Positions 26,335-34,964 of a stretch of 64,000 nucleotides of DNA are shown here, one piece after another; the first letter of the stretch is position 1, and each line of letters begins with the position of its first letter. Source of the DNA: Paenibacillus physcomitrellae (lineage in GTDB: Bacteria > Bacillota > Bacilli > Paenibacillales > Paenibacillaceae); NCBI RefSeq assembly GCF_002240225.1, contig NZ_CP022584.1:930001-994000 (forward strand), read 5' to 3'. The notes beneath the pieces were generated by a model. The model ran no database searches and was not told the origin of the DNA. It saw nothing but the letters and a program-made list of their open reading frames with translations. A program made the position numbers and the translations under genes.

Positions 26335-26997
26335 TCAGCTCTTCTTCAACCTTTCATACAAGCCGGTAATATACAACTCCATAGCAGCCAGCGAGCGGGC
26401 TTTGAAATCAATCTGGAACGCCTGAAGGTTATGCTCTTCAATCGCTTTCAGCATCACGTCAGGCAAATCGGCCATATTCGCGAATCCGACAAGGATTGCA
26501 TTTTGCGCGAGCAGCAAATCAAAGCAGTCGGTTTCCGACAGAAATTCGGTCCGTTCCGAGATCTGGCTGACGATCCGGGTTAAAGAGGTATACAGCATGA
26601 CGCTGTCTTTTTGCGCCGTCTGCTCATCGATATTTTTCTCCAGAACCGTGTTCTTGATCGCACTCAAACGGACCAGCACGGAGTTCGGATCCAGCAGCAT
26701 ATCCATCTCGCCCAGGAAAAAAGCTTTAAAATCCTCGCGATTCATTTTCTCATAAGCAAGCAGCAGCTCCGTAAAACGCCGGAAACGCTCTTCATATTCC
26801 CTGAACAACATCTCCATAAACAAAATTTCTTTCGTACCGTAATAATAAAACAACGTGCCGTTTGAGATATTCGCCGCTTTGGCCACATCGTTCATCTTAA
26901 TCTCTTCAAACGTACCGGTTTGAAACATTTTATAAGCCGTGTCCAAAATCAGTTTGGCTTTCTCTGCTTTGGCGCTTTCTGTCATGGCTCTCTTCAT
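26335..26997 (-). CDS. TetR family transcriptional regulator
   Basis: 220 residues from the ATG at 26997 with GAGGGTG upstream; a TTG at 27015 would overlap that site. HTH: KLILDTAYKMFQTGTFEEI, KMNDVAKAANISNGTLFYYYGTKE. The C-terminal domain (about 130 residues) is Glu- and Leu-rich. It lies 162 nt behind the SDR gene in the same direction and is the best candidate to bind the three 15-bp palindromes in the SDR promoter, giving autoregulation if they are co-transcribed. Confidence 0.9.
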   Translation of the reverse strand: MKRAMTESAKAEKAKLILDTAYKMFQTGTFEEIKMNDVAKAANISNGTLFYYYGTKEILFMEMLFREYEERFRRFTELLLAYEKMNREDFKAFFLGEMDMLLDPNSVLVRLSAIKNTVLEKNIDEQTAQKDSVMLYTSLTRIVSQISERTEFLSETDCFDLLLAQNAILVGFANMADLPDVMLKAIEEHNLQAFQIDFKARSLAAMELYITGLYERLKKS

Positions 26998-27159
26998 ATC
27001 AACATGCACCCTCAATCTTTACCTGTCCACTTGTTTGCTGCCAATCGTAAGGAATACTTGTCAAATTGTCAAGCCATAAGCAAATACCCCGACCCCTGTC
27101 TCGCGTTTGGCGCAAAACCGGAATCAAGGTATTCGGATAATAAAAAAATAGGATTTCGT

Positions 27160-27981
27160 TTATTTCACCTGACTTAAGATCAGCCTGTCGAAGCTGTGGT
27201 CGCTCAGCCATTTTCTCATCAGGATCAAAGGTTTGGCCATCTTCCCGACTGCATATCTCGGTTTGGGACGATCGGCAGCAATGGCTCTGGATACAGCATT
27301 GGCTACTACAATCGGCGAAGAACCGCCGCCCGCTTGGTAGGAATCATTGGAGATTTTCTCTACCCCTTTAGCCATTTTCTTATAAGGTCCGTTCCCCGAG
27401 TTTTTCAGCAGAGAACCTCCCATAGCATCCCCAAAAGAAGTCGTGATGATGCCGGGTTCAATCACCACTACGTGAATTTCGAATGGCTTCAGTTCAATGC
27501 GCAGGCAATCGGACCAGCCTTCCAGCGCATGTTTTGTAGCATGGTACCAGGCGCCAAGCGGCGTGTAAATTTTTCCGCCGACCGAGGAAGTATTGATGAT
27601 CGTACCGCTTTGTTTGGCACGCATATGGGGAACGACAAGCTGTGTCAAACGCGCGAGACCAAAGAGGTTGACCTCAAACTGGTACCGTGCGTCCTCGATG
27701 CTCACTTCCTCCACACTTCCATAGAGGCCGAACCCGGCATTGTTAAACAAAACATCAATTCTTCCCTGCTCCTTAATCATCCGATCGACCACAGCTTTAA
27801 TTTCATCCTCATTGGAAATATCCAGCCGCAGCGGAATAGCTCCAGCCTGCTTCAGATCCTGCATTTGCTCCACCCGTCTGGCCGCCGTATAAACGACATG
27901 TCCCTCAGCCAACAGCTTCCGGGCACTTTCCTTACCGATACCGGATGATGCTCCAGTGATTAAAACGATCTTCTTCCCCAT
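27160..27981 (-). CDS. Short-chain dehydrogenase/reductase (SDR) family oxidoreductase
   Basis: 273 residues from the ATG at 27981, GGAGG 8 nt upstream. Classical SDR features: TGASSGIGKES (cofactor glycine motif), NNAGFG, the Ser of NTSSVGG, and YHATKHALEG (YxxxK). The Arg pair after the first strand (AARR) suggests NADPH. The C-terminus is extended to cover the substrate site. Substrate unknown. First gene after a strong promoter that contains three palindromes. Confidence 0.92.
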   Translation of the reverse strand: MGKKIVLITGASSGIGKESARKLLAEGHVVYTAARRVEQMQDLKQAGAIPLRLDISNEDEIKAVVDRMIKEQGRIDVLFNNAGFGLYGSVEEVSIEDARYQFEVNLFGLARLTQLVVPHMRAKQSGTIINTSSVGGKIYTPLGAWYHATKHALEGWSDCLRIELKPFEIHVVVIEPGIITTSFGDAMGGSLLKNSGNGPYKKMAKGVEKISNDSYQAGGGSSPIVVANAVSRAIAADRPKPRYAVGKMAKPLILMRKWLSDHSFDRLILSQVK

Positions 27982-28033
27982 AAAAAATTCCTCCACTCCC
28001 TATTAGATCGGTTTTTGACTCCAATTAAACCAA

Positions 28034-28097
28034 TTGACTCTCAGTCATTATTAATTGACTTAAAGTCGATTATAATTGACTTTGAATCAATTGTAAA
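28034..28097 (-). promoter_or_regulatory. Sigma-A promoter with three 15-bp palindromic operators spaced exactly 21 bp
   Basis: Minus-strand promoter: TTTACA (28097-28092), 17 nt, perfect TATAAT (28074-28069). Operators: TTGACT-CTC-AGTCAT at 28034-28048, TTGACT-TAA-AGTCGA at 28055-28069 and TTGACT-TTG-AATCAA at 28076-28090. Start-to-start spacing is 21 and 21 bp (two helical turns), so all three lie on one DNA face. One fills the -35/-10 spacer, the next touches the -10, the third lies downstream. Strong case for cooperative repression, most likely by the TetR at 26335. Confidence 0.75.
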
Positions 28098-28122
28098 GAG
28101 GAGATTGAACGATCAATAAGAA

Positions 28123-28154
28123 AAAGCCTATAAGCATGGGCGCTTATAGGCTTT
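28123..28154 (-). terminator. Terminator of the DrrAB-type exporter operon
   Basis: A 13-bp stem (AAAGCCTATAAGC and its complement) with a 6-nt loop. On the minus strand it runs into TTTTTCTTATT. Confidence 0.85.
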
Positions 28155-28181
28155 GGGTTTTGTTTTGGGTTTGGGTTAGTT

Positions 28182-29024
28182 CTACGTTCTCCGCATATAC
28201 GCTCTCACTGTAATCGGAGCGAAGATCACCACAACGGCCGCGGCGCCAATCATTGAGAATAACATATCACTGCCGTAAGTCCCCGAATTGACCAAATCCC
28301 GGACAGCCGTAATCAAATGAGAGATCGGATTCACTTTGGCGAACCACTGCAGCCAGTTTGGCATTGTATCCACAGGAACAAAAGCATTAGATAGAAACGT
28401 CAGCGGGAACAAGACGATCATGGAAATCCCCTGCACGCTCGACGCCGTCCGGGCAATCACGCCAAAGAAAGCAAAAATCCAGCTGATCGCCCAGGAACAA
28501 ACGATGACCAAAATGCCTGCAACAACTACGCTGCCAAAACCGCCTTCAGGCCGCAGTCCCATGATGTAGCCCATCGCAAAGGTCAATACGGTAGCAATGG
28601 TGTAACGGATCGTATCCGCCAATAAAGCCCCTGCGAGCGGAGCAATCCGTGCGATCGGAAGCGATTTGAAGCGGTCAAAGACGCCTTTTTCCATATCCTC
28701 CCGCAGTTGGACTCCAGTCACAATTGAGGTCGTAATCACGGTCTGCACCAGGATTCCCGGAATTATGACCGGCAGGTAACTTTGAATATCTCCGGAGATA
28801 GCTCCGCCAAAGATATAAGTAAACATCAAGGTGAAAATAATCGGCTGAAGCGTCACGTCAAACAGCTGCTCGGGCGTCCGGCGGATCTTCAGCAGCCCTC
28901 GGTAGGCCATCGTCAGCGAGTGGCGCAGCGACTGGCCGAAACTGATGTGCTTACGCAGCTGCCGGGCCGTTCCCGGCGCGTGAGATCCCTTTTTCACAGC
29001 ATCCATCCCGTTGGTCTGGCTCAT
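28182..29024 (-). CDS. ABC-2 type transporter permease, DrrB family
   Basis: 280 residues. The ATG overlaps the ATPase stop by 4 nt (ATGA). About six membrane segments; after a soluble N-terminus it has QPIIFTLMFTYIFGGAI, the ABC-2 hallmark region GVQLREDMEKGVFDRFKSLPI, and a segment with LTFLSNAFVPVDTMPNWLQ near the C-terminus, typical of daunorubicin-resistance DrrB permeases. It forms an exporter of hydrophobic drugs, lipids or natural products with the ATPase encoded just upstream. Confidence 0.93.
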   Translation of the reverse strand: MSQTNGMDAVKKGSHAPGTARQLRKHISFGQSLRHSLTMAYRGLLKIRRTPEQLFDVTLQPIIFTLMFTYIFGGAISGDIQSYLPVIIPGILVQTVITTSIVTGVQLREDMEKGVFDRFKSLPIARIAPLAGALLADTIRYTIATVLTFAMGYIMGLRPEGGFGSVVVAGILVIVCSWAISWIFAFFGVIARTASSVQGISMIVLFPLTFLSNAFVPVDTMPNWLQWFAKVNPISHLITAVRDLVNSGTYGSDMLFSMIGAAAVVVIFAPITVRAYMRRT

Positions 29025-30055
29025 CCTTTTGCCCCCTCCATTGCCTTCGATTGATCCGCCGGATTCGCTTGCTTATCTTTCGCCCCGCTGCCAGTAATCG
29101 TCAGAAACACTTCGTCCAGCGTTGGTTTCTGCACGCTCATTTCAGCCAGACGGATACCGGCTTCCCTCAGCTCAACTAATAGGTCGGTCACCAGGTCGGC
29201 TTCGGCCATCGGCGCCGTGATTGTAGCGGCTTCCGCAGACACGCCGGTCTGCGCGCTCAGCACCCTTTCCACGGTCAGACGCGCGGCATCTACCTCTTCC
29301 GGATTAAGCACACGCAAATGCAGGGAGGACGTGCCGATGGAAGCTTTAAGCTCATCCACTGTACCCTCGGCTACGACATGTCCCCGGTCAATCACCGCGA
29401 TCCGGTCGGCCAACTGGTCGGCTTCTTCCAGATACTGCGTCGTCAGCAAAACGGTTGAACCCGTATTGACCAAACGGCGAATCGTCTCCCACATCTGCGT
29501 ACGGGTGCGCGGGTCAAGCCCAGTCGTCGGTTCATCCAGAAAAATCAGCGGAGGCTGCGCGATCAGGCTCGCGGCCAGATCCAGACGACGGCGCATCCCT
29601 CCCGAGAAGTTTTTGAGCGGACGTTTAGCCGCTTCGGTCAGCCCGAATTCCTCGAGCAGGTCCGCCGCTTTGCGCCGCGCTTCAGCACGGCCCAGCCCAA
29701 GCAGCCGCGAGAAAATCACGAGATTTTCAGTGGCGCTGAGCGATTCGTCTACCGATGTATATTGCCCTGTTACGCCAATCAGTTGACGAACGATTTGCGG
29801 TTCCTTCGCCACATCATGGCCAAAGATCCTCGCCGATCCCGCATCCGGCCGAAGCAGGGTGGACAGCATGCGGATGGTGGTCGTTTTTCCTGCTCCGTTT
29901 GGCCCAAGCACGCCATAGATACAGCCGGGACGGACCTGAAGGTCAACGCCGTCTACGGCCCGGTTGCTGCCGTACGTTTTGACCAGACCGACAGCCTCGA
30001 TGGCCAGATCGCCCGAGGCGGACAGCCGGCCTTGTTGGTGGTAATTTGGATTCAT
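29021..30055 (-). CDS. ABC transporter ATP-binding protein, DrrA family
   Basis: 344 residues with AGGAGGAG before the ATG. Walker A GPNGAGKTTTIRML, signature FSGGMRRRLDLAASLI, Walker B LIFLDEPTTGLDPRTR, and the C-terminal DrrA extension ending in QKPTLDEVFLTITG. Together with the permease it makes an exporter. No regulator of its own is adjacent; the upstream gap of about 120 nt contains the terminator of the TetM-like gene. Confidence 0.94.
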   Translation of the reverse strand: MNPNYHQQGRLSASGDLAIEAVGLVKTYGSNRAVDGVDLQVRPGCIYGVLGPNGAGKTTTIRMLSTLLRPDAGSARIFGHDVAKEPQIVRQLIGVTGQYTSVDESLSATENLVIFSRLLGLGRAEARRKAADLLEEFGLTEAAKRPLKNFSGGMRRRLDLAASLIAQPPLIFLDEPTTGLDPRTRTQMWETIRRLVNTGSTVLLTTQYLEEADQLADRIAVIDRGHVVAEGTVDELKASIGTSSLHLRVLNPEEVDAARLTVERVLSAQTGVSAEAATITAPMAEADLVTDLLVELREAGIRLAEMSVQKPTLDEVFLTITGSGAKDKQANPADQSKAMEGAKG

Positions 30056-30178
30056 GGTTCTACTCCTCCTGATTCCCAGTTACTGTCTGATTAAGGTTTA
30101 TAGAAGGAGACTAACGAATGTTTATGAACTGAATATGAACGGGAGCTGAACGGGTCTATTAATACAAAAATAATAAAA

Positions 30179-30213
30179 AACCGCGTCTCCCTGACGGCGA
30201 GGGATTCGCGGTT
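30179..30213 (-). terminator. Terminator of the TetM-like gene
   Basis: Arms AACCGCG/CGCGGTT with internal CCCT/AGGG pairing. On the minus strand it is followed by TTTTATTATTTTT. Confidence 0.8.
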
Positions 30214-30223
30214 TCTCCAATCC

Positions 30224-32278
30224 TTATAAAACCTTCTCGATATGCATCATCCGCTCCGCCTCTTCCCAAGGCACGGAAAATCCGGCTCCTTTGGCGCAAA
30301 AAATCGAAGAAGACGTATACATCGGATCTGCATTTTTATCATAGTTCAGACGGGCGATTACTTCTTCTGCATTATGGCAGAGGCCATAACCGCCGAAGGT
30401 TAACCGGAGCGAACCTTTTCCATGCGTAATAGCTGCAAATTCGGTGGGATAATTGAGGAAGGTCGCTACCGGCACACGCCCCTGCAGCAGGACATCCCTT
30501 TCCGTGGTCAGCGGCGGCTCAAAAGTGCCATGGGCCAGCTGAATATCGGACAGCACCCGGCCCATTTCCTCGAGGCTGACGCGCAGCCTGAAGTCATAAT
30601 AGGGCTCCAGCAGCACATTGTCCGCTTTCTCCAGCCCTTGCCGCAGCGCCCGGAACGACGCTTCCCGAAAGTCGCCGCCATGCGTATGTTTGTTATGCGC
30701 CCGTCCGGTTAAAAGCGTGATTCGCACATCCGTTAACGGCGATCCCGTCAACAGCCCATGATGCTCGCGTTCAAGCAGATGATGGCGGATCAAATTCTGG
30801 TTGCCGATCGTCAGGTCTTCAACGTGGCAGGCATTAACGAAGGTGATGCCGCTGCCCCGCTCCCCCGGCTCCAGCTTCAGATGCACCTCCGCATAGTGGC
30901 GAAGCGGCTCGAAGTGGCCGTATCCCCGCACCGAATTCGCGATCGTCTCTTTATATAAAATCTCAGGCTGCCCGTAAGAGACAGCCAGACCAAAACGCTC
31001 CTTGACCAGCTGCTCGAGCACCTCCAGCTGGATCACGCCCATCACATGGATATGGATCTCCTGAAGCTGCTCTTCCCAAAGCACTTTAAGGGTCGGGTCT
31101 TCCGCTTCCAATAAGCGAAAAGCCCGTAAAACCTCTTTGGCAGAAAGGGTTTCGTTATGGAAGACCTTGGCCGTCAAGGCAGGCACCATATCGTAGTTTT
31201 TCCGGTCCCGGAGGGCCCCGACCCCCTGGCCGGCCGCTGCTTCTGAAAGTCCGGTGACAGCGATCAGCTGACCCGCGGCCGCCTCATCAACCATCTTAAA
31301 TTTATGGCCGGACACGAGGCGGATTTGCGTGATTTTTTCAGACCTTGCCTGCTCTTTCGTTGCTTCGTCTTTCGTTCTTTTGTCTTCGGATCTTGGATCG
31401 TTCTCCGACCGTTCTTCCTCTGCAGGAATCCCGCCGATATCCATGTCATAAGCGACCTCGTCGCGCACCCGCAGACGGCCGCTCAACACTTTAAGGTAAG
31501 TGGTTCTCACACCGTTATCATCGTGGCGGATTTTATAAACCCGTCCGGCGAACGTCTCCGCTTCTTTCGCTTCATAATCCGGTTTCAGCAGCTGATCCAC
31601 CCATTCAAGAAGCTCTTCGATACCCTCGTCTTGAAGGGCGCTCCCGCTGAACACCGGAAACAGCCGGCAGCTGCCCAGCAATCCCCCTACCGCATTCAGC
31701 CAATCCTCTGAAGAATAAGAGCCGCTCAAATAGGCGTCCAGGTACCGCTCGTCCCGTTCGGCCGCAAACTCCTCAAGCCGCTGATCCGATCCTCCGGATA
31801 GAAGCGGAGAAGCCGTACAGTCATAAGCGTCGCCGGTAAGCTGCTGGCGGATTTCTTCCAGCACGAGGGCTTTGTCCGCGCCTGTGCGATCCAATTTATT
31901 GATGAACAGAAAGGTAGGTACTTGATGTTTGCGGAGCAGCTGCCACACGGTTTCCGTATGGCCCTGAACGCCTTCGACCGCACTCAGGATCACCACGGCG
32001 CCATCCAGCACCTGAATGGCCCGCTCCATCTCTGGGGAGAAATCGACGTGTCCCGGCGTATCGATCACCTGCAGCACGGATGTTTTGTATGGCAGGATCG
32101 CCTGATCAGCAAAAACGGTGATACCGCGTGCCTTCTCGATCTCATGGTTATCCAGGTAGGCATCCCGGTGATCCACCCGGCCGCGCTGCTTGATGGCGCC
32201 TGTATGAAAAAGAAGCTGCTCAGCCAATGTCGTCTTGCCCGCATCGACATGGGCAAACAGCCCAATTGTTTTGTACAT
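30224..32278 (-). CDS. TetM/TetO-like ribosomal protection GTPase (EF-G family)
   Basis: 684 residues with AAGGAG before the ATG. GTPase motifs: AHVDAGKTT (G1, about residues 9-17), DTPGH (G3), NKLD (G4). Domain II, III, IV and V-like regions follow, and the C-terminal GLCHNAEEVI/NADPMYTSSSIF resembles Tet ribosomal protection proteins. A charged insertion of about 30 residues (EEERSENDPRSEDKRTKDEA) sits within domain II near residue 300 and is unusual. Such proteins dislodge tetracycline from the ribosome; chromosomal Bacillales homologues are not always resistance factors, so a general translation role is possible. Confidence 0.88.
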   Translation of the reverse strand: MYKTIGLFAHVDAGKTTLAEQLLFHTGAIKQRGRVDHRDAYLDNHEIEKARGITVFADQAILPYKTSVLQVIDTPGHVDFSPEMERAIQVLDGAVVILSAVEGVQGHTETVWQLLRKHQVPTFLFINKLDRTGADKALVLEEIRQQLTGDAYDCTASPLLSGGSDQRLEEFAAERDERYLDAYLSGSYSSEDWLNAVGGLLGSCRLFPVFSGSALQDEGIEELLEWVDQLLKPDYEAKEAETFAGRVYKIRHDDNGVRTTYLKVLSGRLRVRDEVAYDMDIGGIPAEEERSENDPRSEDKRTKDEATKEQARSEKITQIRLVSGHKFKMVDEAAAGQLIAVTGLSEAAAGQGVGALRDRKNYDMVPALTAKVFHNETLSAKEVLRAFRLLEAEDPTLKVLWEEQLQEIHIHVMGVIQLEVLEQLVKERFGLAVSYGQPEILYKETIANSVRGYGHFEPLRHYAEVHLKLEPGERGSGITFVNACHVEDLTIGNQNLIRHHLLEREHHGLLTGSPLTDVRITLLTGRAHNKHTHGGDFREASFRALRQGLEKADNVLLEPYYDFRLRVSLEEMGRVLSDIQLAHGTFEPPLTTERDVLLQGRVPVATFLNYPTEFAAITHGKGSLRLTFGGYGLCHNAEEVIARLNYDKNADPMYTSSSIFCAKGAGFSVPWEEAERMMHIEKVL

Positions 32279-32415
32279 GTTGTCCCGCTCCTTTGGTCAA
32301 TCTTGCCGATTCTCTCATCATAGCAGATTTTGGACCCATCGGATAAGGGGATAAGGGCTGAGAGGAATCTCCTTTTCGACACGCCCTCGCTTTTAAATTT
32401 CTATCATCGACTCTG

Positions 32416-33156
32416 TCAAGGCTGCGCTGTAGGTCTCAAAATGATTTCGTTCACCCCTATCTCTTCCGGTTCATTGATGGCGTAAGCAATCGCTCTTGCG
32501 ATCGCATTCGGGGACATAGCCAATTGTTTGATAGGACCCGCCATCGCCTGTACCTCCGGACTGGTTACGGTGTTCAGCAGCTCCGATTCCGTCATTCCCG
32601 GTGAAATAATGGTGGACCGGATTCGGGAAGAAGGCGACTCTTCCTGCCGAAGTCCTTCCGTAATCGCTCTTACCGCAAATTTGCTGGCACTGTAAACCGA
32701 TGAGGTCGGGCTGATCTCATGCCCGGCTACCGAAGCCACGTTGATAATGTGGCCTGCCTGCTGCTGCTTCATCATTGGCAGAACAGCCGCAATCCCGTAC
32801 AATACTCCTTTGATATTCACATCGATCATCCGTTCCCAGTCTGCTACCCGAAGCTCGCTGAGTCTCGAAACCGGCATAATTCCCGCATTGTTGACCAGTA
32901 CATCAATCCGGCCGTACTGCTGCAGGGCAAATTGCGCCAGCTTCTCCATATCCGCGGATGAGGTTACGTCTGCCTTATGAAAAACAGCCTCGCCTCCGAG
33001 CTGATTGATTTCGGCCGTTAGTGCCTGCAAACGTTCTTCACGTCTCGCCGCCAAAACCACTTTGCCCCCATACTGCGCCAACAATTTAGCCGTTGCTTCC
33101 CCGATCCCGCTGGAAGCCCCTGTAATGAGAATGACTTTATCTTTAATCTGATCCAT
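32416..33156 (-). CDS. Short-chain dehydrogenase/reductase family oxidoreductase
   Basis: 246 residues, AAAGGAAGG before the ATG. TGASSGIGEAT cofactor motif, AARREERL (NADPH preference), NNAGIMP, the catalytic Ser of NVASVAGH, and YSASKFAVRAI (YxxxK). Similar to YdfG/clavaldehyde-dehydrogenase-like SDRs. Divergent from a TetR gene, with operators just downstream of its promoter, so it is probably repressed by that TetR. Confidence 0.93.
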   Translation of the reverse strand: MDQIKDKVILITGASSGIGEATAKLLAQYGGKVVLAARREERLQALTAEINQLGGEAVFHKADVTSSADMEKLAQFALQQYGRIDVLVNNAGIMPVSRLSELRVADWERMIDVNIKGVLYGIAAVLPMMKQQQAGHIINVASVAGHEISPTSSVYSASKFAVRAITEGLRQEESPSSRIRSTIISPGMTESELLNTVTSPEVQAMAGPIKQLAMSPNAIARAIAYAINEPEEIGVNEIILRPTAQP

Positions 33157-33188
33157 CTTATTTGTCCTTCCTTTATTTCATATTTATT

Positions 33189-33254
33189 ATCAACACGTGT
33201 TGATTAATTAACGTCCGTTGATTAGTATTATAGAGAACCGGCGGCAGCTTTCAA
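33189..33254 (-). promoter_or_regulatory. SDR promoter with two TetR-type palindromes
   Basis: Minus-strand TTGAAA (33254-33249), 16 nt, TATAAT (33232-33227). Just downstream lie the perfect 16-bp palindrome ATCAACACGTGTTGAT (33189-33204) and a related site ATTAACGTCCGTTGAT (33207-33222), centres 18 bp apart. The perfect site is very likely the operator of the divergent TetR. Confidence 0.72.
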
Positions 33255-33356
33255 TCGCTAATCTTTGCGTTTTTGTCCCATAAAAGACAGAAACAGAAAA
33301 CATGTTGAATAACCCTAAAAATAAAACGACTTTAGGACAAAAAATGGAGGGATCAC

Positions 33357-34007
33357 ATGGATAAACGTCCGGGCAAAGGCGTAAACACATCCATCGGAAC
33401 AGGGACTGAGACTGGGACTGGGACTGGGAACCGCCCAACAGGTGCTGGTGTAAAAACCGACCTCCGAATCATCAAAACAAAAACGGCCATTAACCGGGCT
33501 TTCTTAGAACTGTTTGCAGAGAAAGAACTGGAACAAATTACGATTAATGAAATTGCCGCAAAAGCCAATGTGAACCGGGGAACTGTTTATTTACACTACA
33601 GCGACAAGTTTGATCTGTTGGACAAAAGTATCGAAGACCACCTGGAACAGCTGATCACCTTCTGCAATCACGATCAGGAACCGGGCGGCCAAATCTCGCT
33701 GATCAGCGAACTTGAACCTGTATTTATTTATTTGCAGCAAAATTACCTGTTTTTCTCCGCTATGCTGGCCAACGAGCGAAGTTCTTTGTTCCGGGAACGT
33801 TTGCTGCATTTTATTTCGTCCAATATCAAAACGAAGCTGGATAACCACAAAGCCCCCTCCGGGATCGACCCGGAATTAAACGCCCAGTTTATGGCTGCGT
33901 CTTTTGTTGGCATTGTAGAATGGTGGATCAAAGAAAAAATGCCCCATCCTCCCGGCTTTATGGCTGAACAGCTTTGGAAGCTGCTGAAGAAAAATGAAGT
34001 AATTTGA
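33357..34007 (+). CDS. TetR family transcriptional regulator with a repeat-encoded N-terminal extension
   Basis: 216 residues, GGAGGG 5 nt before the ATG. A 35-residue N-terminal extension rich in Gly and Thr (GTGTETGTGTGN, from five 6-bp repeats at 33402-33431) precedes the HTH (TKTAINRAFLELFAEKELEQI, TINEIAAKANVNRGTVYLHY). The C-terminal domain with EWWIKEKMPHPPGFMAEQLWKLL matches the TetR_C_7/AcrR-like group. Divergent from an SDR gene with clear palindromes between them. Confidence 0.9.
   Translation: MDKRPGKGVNTSIGTGTETGTGTGNRPTGAGVKTDLRIIKTKTAINRAFLELFAEKELEQITINEIAAKANVNRGTVYLHYSDKFDLLDKSIEDHLEQLITFCNHDQEPGGQISLISELEPVFIYLQQNYLFFSAMLANERSSLFRERLLHFISSNIKTKLDNHKAPSGIDPELNAQFMAASFVGIVEWWIKEKMPHPPGFMAEQLWKLLKKNEVI
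33402..33431 (+). repeat. Five tandem 6-bp repeats in the TetR gene
   Basis: GGGACT, GAGACT, GGGACT, GGGACT, GGGAAC, in frame (Gly-Thr/Glu-Thr dipeptides). Copy number change would lengthen or shorten the extension by two residues without a frameshift. Confidence 0.75.
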
Positions 34008-34124
34008 GTATCTAATCCGGTTTCACAAGGATTATCGCCAAAGCCCGAGGGAGGTTGACTTCGAATGCACGGCAGCTATCCAATGAAAGCAGGGCACCCA
34101 ATCCCAAGTGGGCTACCCAACAAA

Positions 34125-34156
34125 AAAGCCGGTCCGCTTGAAAACGGACCGGCTTT
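34125..34156. terminator. Bidirectional terminator between the TetR and MOSC genes
   Basis: A 12-bp perfect stem (AAAGCCGGTCCG and its complement) with an 8-nt loop. TTTCGTTGTTC follows on the plus strand and six T on the minus strand. Confidence 0.92.
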
Positions 34157-34214
34157 CGTTGTTCTATTTTTGCGGCAGATCAAAGTCTCTTGTTCACCAA
34201 CAACCTCAGTTAGG

Positions 34215-34943
34215 TTAATCCGCTAAAACTACAGCATCTCCCCGGCGGATCTCCCCCGTTTGGATAACGGAAGCATAGACGCCAAAATTCAGTCCAAAAT
34301 CTTCGTTAACCCTTCTGAGCAAAGACGGGTCTTTCTCCCGGCTGTCGGGATCGATCGTTATGAATACGCAGCGCTGGCAGAAGCTGTCCACGCGAAGGCG
34401 GACTTCTCCGATCTCGAGCTCACGTCCGATCCAATCCCCTTCAAACTCCGAAGCATCGTCCAAAGCGATCATGAAATTGCCGCGGAAACGGCGATGGTCC
34501 AGCGGCTTGCCCCATAGAGACTCCAGCGTACGCAGACTGGCATCCGTAACCAGCAGCAGACTGGCTCCGTCTACCGACAATAAATTGGAGTGTTGAGCCT
34601 CCGGATGAGGTTCCATGAAACGGGACATGGAGATCGGCTTGTTGACCAGTCCCTGGATTTCCTGAAGCAGGTCGTCATCCCAGCCCAAAACCCGGCCGTC
34701 AGACGTGGTGACTTGAACACGCTCTTCGTCATCGTTATAACGAGCCTGATAAGTAAGCATGGCTGGCGTATTCCGAGCGGTCACATATTTCCACCAGTCC
34801 TTCTTGGATTCGTCGCGGAAGGAACAAACCCGATCCCCGCGCATCCCGTAGGTCTCAATGGTACAGGACTCCAACGTCTCCCCGCTCATAGACTTCACCG
34901 GATAACGGTTGATTTCCCGGATCGCACCTACTGTTTTATTCAC
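34215..34943 (-). CDS. MOSC domain-containing protein (YcbX/MOSC_N type)
   Basis: 242 residues from a GTG at 34943 with AGGGG 8 nt upstream; the TTG at 34949 is too close to that site. N-terminal beta-barrel INRYPVKSMSGETLESC, then the MOSC domain with a conserved Cys in DSFCQRCVFITIDPD (the molybdenum-cofactor/sulfur-carrying residue of the family) and NFGVYASVIQTGEIRRGD. MOSC proteins use molybdopterin or carry sulfur; some reduce N-hydroxylated bases. The exact substrate is unknown. 22 nt separate it from ilvE's stop, so co-transcription is likely. Confidence 0.88.
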   Translation of the reverse strand: MNKTVGAIREINRYPVKSMSGETLESCTIETYGMRGDRVCSFRDESKKDWWKYVTARNTPAMLTYQARYNDDEERVQVTTSDGRVLGWDDDLLQEIQGLVNKPISMSRFMEPHPEAQHSNLLSVDGASLLLVTDASLRTLESLWGKPLDHRRFRGNFMIALDDASEFEGDWIGRELEIGEVRLRVDSFCQRCVFITIDPDSREKDPSLLRRVNEDFGLNFGVYASVIQTGEIRRGDAVVLAD

Positions 34944-34964
34944 AAACAACGCCCCTATTAACTC

